A stretch of 64,000 nucleotides of DNA from Endobugula sp965225895. Its GTDB lineage: Bacteria; Pseudomonadota; Gammaproteobacteria; Pseudomonadales; Cellvibrionaceae. A program made the translations under genes and the position numbers. Under the pieces are notes generated by a model. It ran no database searches and was not told where the DNA came from. It saw nothing but the letters and a program-made list of their open reading frames with translations. The stretch spans positions 434,001 through 498,000 of the forward strand of contig CBDDBR010000011.1 in NCBI GenBank assembly GCA_965225895.1. The letters run 5' to 3'. Each line of letters begins with the position of its first letter. Positions within the stretch are counted from its first letter, which is position 1. This document shows, in pieces, positions 26,611-35,046 of the stretch.

Positions 26611-26652
26611 CACTCGTTGGGCGGCTGAACCTTATTGTTCGCCCAACGAGTG
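26611..26652. repeat. 13-bp perfect inverted repeat between mucD and lepA
   Basis: CACTCGTTGGGCG (26611-26623) and CGCCCAACGAGTG (26640-26652) form a perfect 13-bp stem with a 16-base loop. No T-tract follows on the plus strand. It may end the mucD transcript. The preceding 50 bp contain several short TATGAA/TTCATA inverted motifs. Confidence 0.65.
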
Positions 26653-26742
26653 ACATCGCATTGATCTTCATAGCTTATAGGCGTTCAATAGGGTAAAATC
26701 CGCGCTTTTATCAATTCCAATTTTTGTGATGGTGCCCCTGTA

Positions 26743-28545
26743 GTGACCGACCTTAGTCATATTCGAAATTTCTCTATTATTGCCCATATTGATCATGGTA
26801 AATCGACCCTTGCCGATCGTTTTATTCAAGAGTGCGGCGGCCTTTCAGCGCGTGAAATGGAGGCTCAAGTATTAGACTCTATGGATATTGAGCGTGAGCG
26901 TGGTATTACCATTAAGGCGCAAAGTGTGACCCTAGATTATAAGGCGAGAGATGGTAAAACCTATCAACTGAACTTTATTGATACACCCGGTCATGTTGAT
27001 TTTTCATACGAAGTTTCTCGTTCTTTAGCGGCCTGTGAAGGTGCTTTGCTCGTTGTTGATGCTGCGCAGGGCGTAGAGGCACAGTCGGTAGCTAACTGCT
27101 ATACCGCCATTGAACAAGGGCTAGAAGTCATTCCTGTTTTAAATAAGATGGATTTACCGCAGGCAGATCCAGAAATGGTTGCTCAAGAAATTGAAGAAAT
27201 TATTGGTATCGAAGCCATGGATGCCGTGCGTTGTAGTGCAAAATCGGGCTTGGGTATTCATGATGTTTTAGAGGAATTGGTCGCTAAAGTTCCAGCACCC
27301 GTAGGCGATGTTGATGCACCATTACAAGCTCTGATTATTGATTCATGGTTTGACAACTATTTAGGCGTGGTTTCATTGGTTCGTGTACTTCAAGGCACTT
27401 TAAAAGTTAAAGAAAAGATTGTTACAAAATCCATAGGTAAAGCGCATGTTGTGGATAGTGTGGGTGTGTTTACGCCAAAACGCTTAGAAACAAAAATACT
27501 CAAAGCGGGTGAAGTGGGTTTTGTTGTTGCCGGTATTAAAGATATTCATGGTGCTCCCGTGGGTGATACATTAACTCATGCGGTGAATAGCGACGAAGTA
27601 GAAGCCGTAGCAGGTTTTAAAAAGGTAAAACCGCAAGTATATGCAGGTATGTTTCCTGTGAGTTCTGAAGACTATGAACCTTTCCGTGAGGCGTTAGCTA
27701 AACTGACGCTTAATGATGCATCGCTGTTCTTTGAGCCTGAAAGTTCTGATGCCTTAGGCTTTGGCTTTCGCTGTGGATTTCTTGGCATGTTGCACATGGA
27801 AATTATTCAGGAGCGTTTAGAACGAGAATATGATCTTGATTTAATCACCACAGCACCTACGGTTGTTTTTGAGGTGCTTAAAAACGATGGTGAAGTGGTT
27901 AGTGTGGCAAACCCATCAAAACTACCAGATCCTACGTATATTGATGAAATGCGCGAGCCTATCGTAGAGGCAAATATTTTAGTTCCAAATGATCATTTAG
28001 GGGCGGTCATCACACTTTGTGTTGAAAAGCGTGGTGTTCAAAAAGATATGCAGTATATTGGTAATCAAGTGGCTATACGTTATGAATTACCGATGAATGA
28101 AGTGGTTATGGACTTTTTTGATCGTCTTAAGTCTGTTAGCCGTGGGTTTGCATCTTTAGATTATAATTTTGTGCGCTTTCAGGCTGCATCATTAACACGT
28201 CTTGATGTATTGATTAATGCTGAGAAAGTGGATGCTTTAGCCCTGATTATTCACCGTGATGATGCACAGGCAAAAGGGCGTCAATTAACAGAAAAAATGA
28301 AAGAGCTAATCCCTCGACAAATGTTTGATGTAGCCATTCAAGCGGCGTTAGGTGGGCAAATTATTGCTCGTACTACGGTAAAAGCCCTACGTAAAAATGT
28401 AACGGCAAAATGTTATGGTGGTGACGTTTCTCGTAAGAAAAAGTTACTGCAGAAACAAAAAGCAGGTAAAAAACGCATGAAGCAGGTGGGTAATGTAGAG
28501 ATTCCTCAACAAGCCTTCCTAGCCGTATTGAAAATGGACAACTAA
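26743..28545 (+). CDS. lepA: Elongation factor 4 (LepA)
   Basis: The 600-residue translational GTPase starts at GTG 26743. G-motifs are AHIDHGKSTLADR, DTPGHVDFSYEV and NKMDLP. Domains II, III, V and the LepA-specific C-terminal domain follow (GGDVSRKKKLLQKQKAGKKR near the end). LepA acts on the ribosome in initiation or back-translocation. It normally precedes lepB directly; here a gene cassette separates them (see 28553-29065). Confidence 0.97.
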   Translation: MTDLSHIRNFSIIAHIDHGKSTLADRFIQECGGLSAREMEAQVLDSMDIERERGITIKAQSVTLDYKARDGKTYQLNFIDTPGHVDFSYEVSRSLAACEGALLVVDAAQGVEAQSVANCYTAIEQGLEVIPVLNKMDLPQADPEMVAQEIEEIIGIEAMDAVRCSAKSGLGIHDVLEELVAKVPAPVGDVDAPLQALIIDSWFDNYLGVVSLVRVLQGTLKVKEKIVTKSIGKAHVVDSVGVFTPKRLETKILKAGEVGFVVAGIKDIHGAPVGDTLTHAVNSDEVEAVAGFKKVKPQVYAGMFPVSSEDYEPFREALAKLTLNDASLFFEPESSDALGFGFRCGFLGMLHMEIIQERLEREYDLDLITTAPTVVFEVLKNDGEVVSVANPSKLPDPTYIDEMREPIVEANILVPNDHLGAVITLCVEKRGVQKDMQYIGNQVAIRYELPMNEVVMDFFDRLKSVSRGFASLDYNFVRFQAASLTRLDVLINAEKVDALALIIHRDDAQAKGRQLTEKMKELIPRQMFDVAIQAALGGQIIARTTVKALRKNVTAKCYGGDVSRKKKLLQKQKAGKKRMKQVGNVEIPQQAFLAVLKMDN

Positions 28546-28552
28546 TGAGCTG

Positions 28553-29065
28553 TTAGGCTCTTTATGAAAGCTATAATATTAATCGCTATCTTATTCATTC
28601 TTACTGGATGTGAAAAACCAAAAGAGAAAAATGAATTACAAGTAATGCTAAGCCAAATTTTTGAAACAAAGGTTTCGGCAGGGTTCGAAATATTAGATTT
28701 TTCTACGAGCACAGCTCTGGGAGATTATGTAGAAACGTATAGTTTCAAATTCAAACCTAAAGATTTTTTAAATATTGAGATTGCCGTCAAAAAATCAGGA
28801 GGCTGGAAAAAATTTCAGAATAGTGAAGTATTACAGCAAGTTAAAAGTTTTGAAGGCCATGGTTTTAATGGTGTTATCGCAACAATAAGCCCAGAAAGCC
28901 GAGAGGTGAACGTGCAGTTTGTTTGGGAATAGTAACCAAAAGCCTAACAAGGCAATGTAGTACACACCCTGTCGGGTGTCGGACAAATTTTCCGTTGATT
29001 GTTTTGTGCTTAACGCTTACGCTAGCACAAAACAATCAACTCCAAATTTGCCGCTAATTGCGGCG
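28553..29065 (+). mobile_element. Lone integron gene cassette inserted between lepA and lepB
   Basis: A 513-bp unit is bounded on the left by the core site GTTAGGC (28552-28558) and on the right by GTTAGAT (29065-29071), both fitting GTTRRRY with cleavage after G. Between them lie one short ORF and an attC site. The first six bases of the cassette (TTAGGC) are the complement of GCCTAA at the start of its attC, as required for a cassette that circularises. Removing 28553-29065 rejoins G to TTAGAT and leaves a 54-bp lepA-lepB spacer. No integron integrase is in the window. Confidence 0.85.
28564..28932 (+). CDS. Cassette-borne small lipoprotein of unknown function
   Basis: The 122-residue product has a type II signal peptide (MKAIILIAILFILTGCEK) with lipobox LTGC, so it should be lipidated at Cys16. 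The mature part is Lys/Glu-rich with no recognised domain (FKFKPKDFLNIEIAVKKSG). The ATG is six bases after AGG of the cassette core site, so the recombination site itself provides the Shine-Dalgarno sequence, as in many integron cassettes. The ORF is visibly more AT-rich than lepA and lepB. It has no close neighbour of related function, and its role is unknown. Confidence 0.8.
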   Translation: MKAIILIAILFILTGCEKPKEKNELQVMLSQIFETKVSAGFEILDFSTSTALGDYVETYSFKFKPKDFLNIEIAVKKSGGWKKFQNSEVLQQVKSFEGHGFNGVIATISPESREVNVQFVWE

Positions 29066-29071
29066 TTAGAT
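28942..29071 (+). other. attC recombination site (integron)
   Basis: This 130-bp imperfect palindrome has the canonical attC organisation. R'' is GCCTAAC (28942-28948), L'' is GCAATGTAG (28952-28960), L' is CTAATTGC (29054-29061) and R' is GTTAGAT (29065-29071). Unpaired spacers (AAG/GGC) separate R from L, and L'' carries one extrahelical G. The inner stem includes a perfect 17-bp arm, GTTGATTGTTTTGTGCT with its complement, and CGGACAAATTT/AAATTTGCCG with an extrahelical A. The bottom strand of such sites folds and is cut by the integron integrase. Confidence 0.88.
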
Positions 29072-29112
29072 AGATAATAGCCACTAGGTAAATGATTAAT
29101 TAAAGGTAGAAC

Positions 29113-29880
29113 ATGGATATTAATTTTCCTCTTATTTTAGTATTACTGGTATTTGTTAGTGGTATTATTTGGTTGTTAGATATTATGATTTTGGCGCCTC
29201 GACGTCGCCAAGCAGGTAATGATGATGTGAAAGAACCTGCGTATGTCGAATATTCTAAGTCATTTTTCCCTGTTTTATTTGTTGTCTTTATATTGCGCTC
29301 ATTTATTGTAGAGCCATTTCAAATACCATCACCTTCAATGGTGCCCACCTTAGAAGTGGGTGACTTTATTTTGGTGAACAAATTTACTTATGGCTTACGC
29401 TTACCTGTAATACGCAACAAAGTAGTGGATATTAATCAGCCCAAACGGGGTGACGTAATGGTGTTTTTTCCTCCACATGAAAAGCGATATTTTATTAAGC
29501 GTGTTGTGGGCTTACCGGGCGACAAAATCAGTTATCGTAATAATGAATTATTTATTAACGGCGAAAAAGTGCCTGAAGAACTGATGGCAACCTTGCCAGC
29601 TACGCGACCTTTTTATCAAATTCACGATGAAACTTTAGGTGATGTAAATCACCAAACCAGAAAATTATTAAATCCATTACGCCACGGCCCTAACCAGTCG
29701 TTTGTTGTTGAGCCAGGGCATTATTTTATGATGGGTGATAACCGTAATAATAGCTCGGATAGCCGCGTATGGGGCACAGTCCCAGAAGAAAATATTGTGG
29801 GTAAAGCGTTTGCAATTTGGATGCATTGGGAAAGTTTATTTAGCATACCTAGTTTTTCACGAGTAGGTGGTATTAATTAA
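29113..29880 (+). CDS. lepB: Signal peptidase I
   Basis: The 255-residue membrane protease has two N-terminal membrane segments (about 5-25 and 56-75). The catalytic Ser is in IPSPSMVPTLEVGDF and the Lys general base in YFIKRVVGLPGD. Box E (MGDNRNNSSDSRVWG) is also present. It cleaves signal peptides of exported proteins at the outer face of the inner membrane. AAGG precedes the ATG. It is normally co-transcribed with lepA. The interposed cassette and its attC hairpin mean transcription must read through or start anew. Confidence 0.96.
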   Translation: MDINFPLILVLLVFVSGIIWLLDIMILAPRRRQAGNDDVKEPAYVEYSKSFFPVLFVVFILRSFIVEPFQIPSPSMVPTLEVGDFILVNKFTYGLRLPVIRNKVVDINQPKRGDVMVFFPPHEKRYFIKRVVGLPGDKISYRNNELFINGEKVPEELMATLPATRPFYQIHDETLGDVNHQTRKLLNPLRHGPNQSFVVEPGHYFMMGDNRNNSSDSRVWGTVPEENIVGKAFAIWMHWESLFSIPSFSRVGGIN

Positions 29881-29935
29881 GCCAATACAGGTATGCGCTT
29901 AATGTAAGTAACAACTTCAACATGTGATGAGGTGA

Positions 29936-30352
29936 ATGATGCGCACACTAGATAGAAAGCAATCCATCGTAAAACAGCAGGGTAAGTCATTAATTGGCTG
30001 GCTATTTACGCTTTTGATTGCAGGCTTATTAATACAAATTGTTGTTAAGTTATCACCTTCGTATTTACAAAGTTATTATATTAGTGACATTTTAAAACGA
30101 TTTGCAAACGATCATGCCGTATCTGATATGTCTACCGTTGATATTCGTGAACAGTTAACACAACGTTTTAGCATCAATAACATTAATAGTGTGGCGACGA
30201 GTGCATTAAAGCTACATCGTGTTGATGATAAAGTGTTGATCCATATGAATTATGAAGAGCGTATCAGGTTTTTTGCAAATATTGATGTTGTGCTCTCTTT
30301 TCAGCATCACCTAGATAGCTCCCAGCCAGAACAGTGTTGCCAGCCTCAATGA
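29936..30352 (+). CDS. DUF4845-domain membrane protein
   Basis: The 138-residue protein has one N-terminal membrane helix (SLIGWLFTLLIAGLLIQIVV) and a periplasmic domain matching DUF4845, the small protein regularly found between lepB and rnc in Pseudomonas-like genomes. Two consecutive ATG codons are available (29936 and 29939), and the GAGG site favours the second slightly. The stop overlaps the rnc start (ATGA), so translation is coupled. Function is unknown. Confidence 0.85.
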   Translation: MMRTLDRKQSIVKQQGKSLIGWLFTLLIAGLLIQIVVKLSPSYLQSYYISDILKRFANDHAVSDMSTVDIREQLTQRFSINNINSVATSALKLHRVDDKVLIHMNYEERIRFFANIDVVLSFQHHLDSSQPEQCCQPQ

Positions 30353-31035
30353 TAGCCAAGCCGAATCTACAACAGTTACAACAAAAAATTGCTTATCAAT
30401 TTAGCGATGAATCTTTGCTGAGTCTGGCATTAACCCATCGCAGCTTTGCCGCAGAAAATAATGAACGCTTAGAATTTTTAGGGGATTCTTTATTAGGCTT
30501 AACAATATCAGAAGCCTTGTTTCGTACGTTTCCAACAATGCCTGAGGGTATTTTATCTCGCCAGCGCTCAGGGCTTGTTAAAGGGGTTACGTTGGCCGAA
30601 ATTGCTCGTGAATTTTCATTAAGCGATTATTTAATTATGGGGCAAGGTGAGTTAAAAAGTGGGGGCTTTCGTCGTGATTCTATTTTGGCTGATGCTGTAG
30701 AGGCGATTATTGGAGCCATTTTTTTAGACAGTGATCTTGCGCAATGCCAGCGTATTATTCTACAGTGGTTTGATCAACGATTAAAAAATATTTCCCCTGA
30801 CGATGAATTAAAAGATCCTAAAACACGATTGCAAGAATTGCTGCAATCAAAGAAAAAGCCATTGCCTATTTATACCGTGATTCATGTCGAAGGTGCATCA
30901 CACGAGCAAACATTTACGGTAAGTTGTGAGGTGGCTTTATTGAATGAAGCGGTAGAAGCAACAGCCAGTAATCGCCGTTTGGCTGAAAAACAAGCAGCGA
31001 TTCAAGCCCTTAATTTATTAAAAGACCGAGAATAA
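30349..31035 (+). CDS. rnc: Ribonuclease III
   Basis: The 228-residue enzyme has the RNase III signature ERLEFLGDSLLGL, the second catalytic acidic site in DAVEAIIGAIFLD and a C-terminal double-stranded-RNA-binding domain (DPKTRLQELLQSK to the end). It cleaves dsRNA in rRNA maturation and mRNA regulation. ATG 30349 overlaps the upstream stop as ATGA and is preferred over a TTG five codons earlier. It is followed one base later by era. Confidence 0.96.
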   Translation: MIAKPNLQQLQQKIAYQFSDESLLSLALTHRSFAAENNERLEFLGDSLLGLTISEALFRTFPTMPEGILSRQRSGLVKGVTLAEIAREFSLSDYLIMGQGELKSGGFRRDSILADAVEAIIGAIFLDSDLAQCQRIILQWFDQRLKNISPDDELKDPKTRLQELLQSKKKPLPIYTVIHVEGASHEQTFTVSCEVALLNEAVEATASNRRLAEKQAAIQALNLLKDRE

Positions 31036-31036
31036 A

Positions 31037-31936
31037 ATGACAAAAAATACCAAGCGCTGTGGCCATATCGCCATTGTTGGTCGCCCTAATGTTGGTAAAT
31101 CAACGCTGTTGAACCATATCTTGGGGCAAAAGTTGAGTATTACTTCGCGTAAACCGCAAACAACACGGCATAAATTGTTAGGCATTAAAACAACTGAAGA
31201 TACGCAATTTATTTATGTGGATACACCCGGTTTACACCAAGGGCAAAAAAAAGCCATTAACCGTTATATGAATCGTGCAGTTACTACCGCTATTCAAGAT
31301 GTGGATATTGTGCTGTTTATGATTGAAAAACTACACTGGTTGCCAGAAGATGAGTTGGTTGCACAACGTTTAGCAAATATTAATCGCCCCGTTGTTTTAG
31401 TGATTAATAAGGTGGATACGCTTGATGATAAAGAAATGCTATTGCCTCATATGCAAAAAATGATTGATTTGTTGAATGTAAAAGAAATTATCCCTATTTC
31501 GGCATTACAAAATCAAAATTTGGATCGCTTAGAAGAAATTATTCGCGATTGTTTACCCGAGAGTGAGCATTTTTTCCCAGAAGATCAAATCACCGATCGT
31601 AGTTCTCGTTTTTTAGCCGCCGAAATTATCCGAGAAAAAATCACACGTCAGTTAGGTGATGAATTACCTTATCAGATGACTGTAGAAATTGAAGAATTTT
31701 CACAGGAAGGCAAAATTCTTCATATTAATGCTCTTATTCTCGTTGAGCGAGATGGTCAAAAACGTATTTTGATTGGCGATAAAGGCGATCGCTTGAAAAA
31801 AATTGGCCAACAAGCAAGAGAAGATATGCAATTGCTCTTTGATAGTAAAATCATGTTAAAAACATGGGTTAAAGTGAAGTCTGGTTGGTCTGACGATGAG
31901 CGAGCATTACGCAGTCTTGGATATGACGACCGTTAA
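31037..31936 (+). CDS. era: GTPase Era
   Basis: The 299-residue GTPase has G1 GRPNVGKSTLLN, the switch region KPQTTRHK, G3 DTPGLHQG, G4 NKVD and a C-terminal KH domain (GDKGDRLKKIGQQAREDM). Era binds the 3' end of 16S rRNA and promotes 30S assembly. It lies in the classical rnc-era-recO order with one- and eleven-base gaps. Confidence 0.97.
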   Translation: MTKNTKRCGHIAIVGRPNVGKSTLLNHILGQKLSITSRKPQTTRHKLLGIKTTEDTQFIYVDTPGLHQGQKKAINRYMNRAVTTAIQDVDIVLFMIEKLHWLPEDELVAQRLANINRPVVLVINKVDTLDDKEMLLPHMQKMIDLLNVKEIIPISALQNQNLDRLEEIIRDCLPESEHFFPEDQITDRSSRFLAAEIIREKITRQLGDELPYQMTVEIEEFSQEGKILHINALILVERDGQKRILIGDKGDRLKKIGQQAREDMQLLFDSKIMLKTWVKVKSGWSDDERALRSLGYDDR

Positions 31937-31947
31937 TTGTTGATACC

Positions 31948-32694
31948 ATGTCGACGCGGATAGAACATCAACCGAGTTATATTCTTCACACGCGACCTTA
32001 TCGTGATACGAGTCTGTTAGTCGATGTATTAACGCGCGATCACGGCAAACTATGTTTAGTCGCTAAGGGTGTTAGAGGTACTCGAAAAACCGCCAATCAA
32101 CAGCGCTATTTATTACAGGCGTTTCAGCCTGTTTTATTATCGTGGCAAGGTAAATCATCATTAAAAACACTTTTAGATATAGAGGGTACATCGGATTCGA
32201 TGCCTTTTTCGCTGCAGGGCAATAAGCTATATAGCGCTATGTATGTGAATGAGTTGCTGGCATATTTATTACCACAAGACGATCCTACCGATACAATTTT
32301 TCCTTTTTATCAGCGCTTGCTATCGCAGTTAAGCCATTCAGAAATACCTCTAGAACCTTGCTTACGGCATTTTGAGTATCAGTTGTTAGACGAGATAGGT
32401 TACGGTATTAATTTCTCTGAAGATGCTGATACGGGCGATCAGGTGCAGGTCGGTAATGTGTATTTTTTTGTACAAAATCACGGATTTGTATTGGCAAGTC
32501 AGCACCCAGATATTAGAGCGGTCAGCTTTACTGGAGAGGTATTACTTAATATAGCGGCTGCAAATTTTGAGGCTCAAGAAACGCGACAGGCGGCAAAACA
32601 ACTCTCACGGTTAGCACTGCAGCCTCATTTACGAGGGCGAGAACTCAAAAGTAGAGAGTTGTTTTGTGCGATGCCACACAACAGCAATCGTTAA
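31948..32694 (+). CDS. recO: DNA repair protein RecO
   Basis: The 248-residue protein has the RecO N-terminal OB-fold (YILHTRPYRDTSLLVDVLTR, GKLCLVAKGVRG) and helical C-terminal domain (FEYQLLDEIGYGINF). It loads RecA with RecR onto SSB-coated single-stranded DNA. It ends the lepB-rnc-era-recO unit, and its last four bases overlap the convergent sthA gene. Confidence 0.95.
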   Translation: MSTRIEHQPSYILHTRPYRDTSLLVDVLTRDHGKLCLVAKGVRGTRKTANQQRYLLQAFQPVLLSWQGKSSLKTLLDIEGTSDSMPFSLQGNKLYSAMYVNELLAYLLPQDDPTDTIFPFYQRLLSQLSHSEIPLEPCLRHFEYQLLDEIGYGINFSEDADTGDQVQVGNVYFFVQNHGFVLASQHPDIRAVSFTGEVLLNIAAANFEAQETRQAAKQLSRLALQPHLRGRELKSRELFCAMPHNSNR

Positions 32695-34118
32695 AATTTA
32701 CTTTGATGTTTGTTTCTTTGGCCAATCACAGATAATGCTGCCACACGATATGCTTCAGCTAGTGTGGGAAAATTAAAAATACTTTCAACAAAAATATCCA
32801 CATTTGCATTGGCTAGTAATGCCATTTGCCCAATATGTACAAGTTCTGTTGCGCCTTCGCCAACAATCATTACGCCAAGAATTTTTTCGCCGTGTGCGTC
32901 ACAAACAATTTTTAACATGCCGTCTTGTATTCCTGAAATTTGCCCTCGGGCTATTTCCTCAAATACAGCTTTACCTATAATAATATCGCCATACTGCTTT
33001 TTGGCTGCACTTTCGCTGAGGCCCACGGATGATAATTCGGGAATACCATATATACCTGTAGGAATGGTTTGGCTCATAGTTCCAGTATTCATATCATAGG
33101 CATTACAAGATACACGACGCCCTTGTTCCATGGCTGTTGATGCCAATGCGGGCGGCCCTATAACATCGCCAGCGGCGTAGATATTACTAATGTCTGTTTG
33201 TAACTGTTCGTTAACGGGTATCAGCCCCTGTTTATTGAGCGTAAGGCCAATATTATCGAGAGCAAGGTCTTTGGTGTTACCGATGCGGCCTGCTGCACAT
33301 AATAATTTTTCACTTTTTATAAGAGTGCCATCTTTACACTGTGTTACGGTTTGTGTGCCGTCCCAGTAGACTTTTTCAACTTCTGTTTCCCCCATCCATG
33401 TACCGCCCATTGTTTCAAAAGCATGGACAAAATTTGCGGTTAAATCACCGTCTAAAAAGCCTAATGGTTGCGGGTATTTATCAATCATTGTCACTTTTAC
33501 GTCGAGTGCCTGAAAGATAGAGGCGTACTCGCTAGCAATGACCCCACCACCCAGTACGGTTAAACTTTTTGGTAGATACAGCATTGATAAAATAGAATCA
33601 CTGTCATAAATATGTTCGTGATCAATAGGAATATTTTCGGGTGCTCTAGGATATGACCCCGTTGCGATTACAAATTGTTCTGCGTGTAGTTGTGTGGGTT
33701 CGCCTCTGGGGGTTACCAGTTGAATGTGATGTTTATCAACAAATTCAGCACGACCATGTAAGCGTGTAATATGGTTGCGTGCAATTTGCTTTTCCATGTA
33801 TGTATCGTGTGCCATGAGTACTTCATCAAGGCGATCGATTAGTACGGACATTTCTAAATTGTCAGTCAAAGAAAAATTAGATAATTTTGCGTTTGCTCGC
33901 ATATGAGTAATGCGTAAAGCATTTTCTCGTAGTGTTTTAGACGGAATAGTACCTCTATGTACACACGCTCCCCCTAAGTATCTATCGCGCTCAATTAAAG
34001 CAACACGCTTACCTAGCTTGGAGGCTTGTACAGCAGATTTTTGTCCTGCGGGGCCACTGCCAATAACAATTAAATCGTAGCAATTGTTGATATCAACGGG
34101 GGGTGTTGTATGACTCAT
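32691..34118 (-). CDS. sthA: Soluble pyridine nucleotide transhydrogenase
   Basis: The 475-residue flavoprotein is of the disulfide-reductase fold, with FAD motif DLIVIGSGPAGQKSAVQA and NAD motif LTVLGGGVIASEYASIFQAL. The redox segment reads GGACVHRGTIPSKTLRE. Only the first Cys is present and the second position is Thr, which distinguishes SthA from lipoamide dehydrogenase. It interconverts NADPH and NADH. Its ATG overlaps the stop of the downstream-facing HDOD gene by four bases on the opposite side, giving an HDOD-sthA operon. Confidence 0.93.
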   Translation of the reverse strand: MSHTTPPVDINNCYDLIVIGSGPAGQKSAVQASKLGKRVALIERDRYLGGACVHRGTIPSKTLRENALRITHMRANAKLSNFSLTDNLEMSVLIDRLDEVLMAHDTYMEKQIARNHITRLHGRAEFVDKHHIQLVTPRGEPTQLHAEQFVIATGSYPRAPENIPIDHEHIYDSDSILSMLYLPKSLTVLGGGVIASEYASIFQALDVKVTMIDKYPQPLGFLDGDLTANFVHAFETMGGTWMGETEVEKVYWDGTQTVTQCKDGTLIKSEKLLCAAGRIGNTKDLALDNIGLTLNKQGLIPVNEQLQTDISNIYAAGDVIGPPALASTAMEQGRRVSCNAYDMNTGTMSQTIPTGIYGIPELSSVGLSESAAKKQYGDIIIGKAVFEEIARGQISGIQDGMLKIVCDAHGEKILGVMIVGEGATELVHIGQMALLANANVDIFVESIFNFPTLAEAYRVAALSVIGQRNKHQSKF

Positions 34119-34966
34119 ATCGAAAGTGCCTGTACTGAAGATTTTACGATGTCTGTTTTTTCTATAAGAGCGTCGACCTCGTCGGGGTAGAGGTTAACGA
34201 GTTCTAGCGCGGAAGATTGATTGAGTAAGTCGCGTGTAAAATGTTCAGGGTTGATCATGTGATGGGCTAATTGGCTACCAAATAATACAGTAGCGGCAAC
34301 ATCTGCGGCAGAGGGAGCATCATTAAATCGTTGGTAATAAATGATAGCTTCAGCCACTATTTCGGGAAGCCCCCATTCTTCTGCAACAACGGCAGATACG
34401 CTGCTTTCATATCGAGAAAATATAGTGTGTAATTCATCATCATTTAAAATATTGGCATCGTCGCCACCAAAATCCGCAATGGCTTGTAGAATCACAGGCT
34501 TACCAATACTGTGTAATAGACCACATAAAAAAGCGGCTTCGACATTGGTACGTAATTGACGTGCAATTTCTTTTGACCATACGGCCGTAACCAGCGAATG
34601 CTGCCAAATATTAGTAATATATTGTTCATAGTCTGGTGCTTTAAACATTTTACTATTGAGTGATGTAGAGATAGCAATATTACTAATTTCTACCATGCCT
34701 AAGCGGGTGATTGCTTGCTGTAGCGAGACTAAATTTGAGTTAGGTGTATAGGCGGCAGAATTGGCAATACGAATAACGTGCCCACCTAATGTGGGGTCAG
34801 ATTGAATGATTTTGGCAAGTTGAGATGCGTCAGAATCTGAGTTTTGTGTGAGCGATAATACACGCCCTGTGACATCAGGTAGTATGGGTACATCAATTTG
34901 TTTGGTTTGAATAGCGTGATTTAGCTGTTCAGTAATGGTGTGTATATATGATGAGTTGTCGCTCAT
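34115..34966 (-). CDS. HDOD-domain signalling protein
   Basis: The 283-residue protein is an HDOD (HD-related) domain of about 200 residues, seen as PILPDVTGRVLSLTQNSDSD, IANSAAYTPN and FLCGLLHSIGKPVI. HDOD proteins lack a complete catalytic HD pair and are linked to c-di-GMP and stress signalling. ATG 34966 has AGGG six bases upstream; an ATG 17 codons earlier adds a Tyr-rich leader and is less likely. Its stop overlaps sthA (ATGA). Its output is unknown. Confidence 0.88.
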   Translation of the reverse strand: MSDNSSYIHTITEQLNHAIQTKQIDVPILPDVTGRVLSLTQNSDSDASQLAKIIQSDPTLGGHVIRIANSAAYTPNSNLVSLQQAITRLGMVEISNIAISTSLNSKMFKAPDYEQYITNIWQHSLVTAVWSKEIARQLRTNVEAAFLCGLLHSIGKPVILQAIADFGGDDANILNDDELHTIFSRYESSVSAVVAEEWGLPEIVAEAIIYYQRFNDAPSAADVAATVLFGSQLAHHMINPEHFTRDLLNQSSALELVNLYPDEVDALIEKTDIVKSSVQALSI

Positions 34967-35046
34967 AAATAACCCTAAATAGTAATAATAAAAAGAACTC
35001 TTTTTAGTGTAGACCAAATAGGGTGTTGTGCTTGTGATATGTGATT

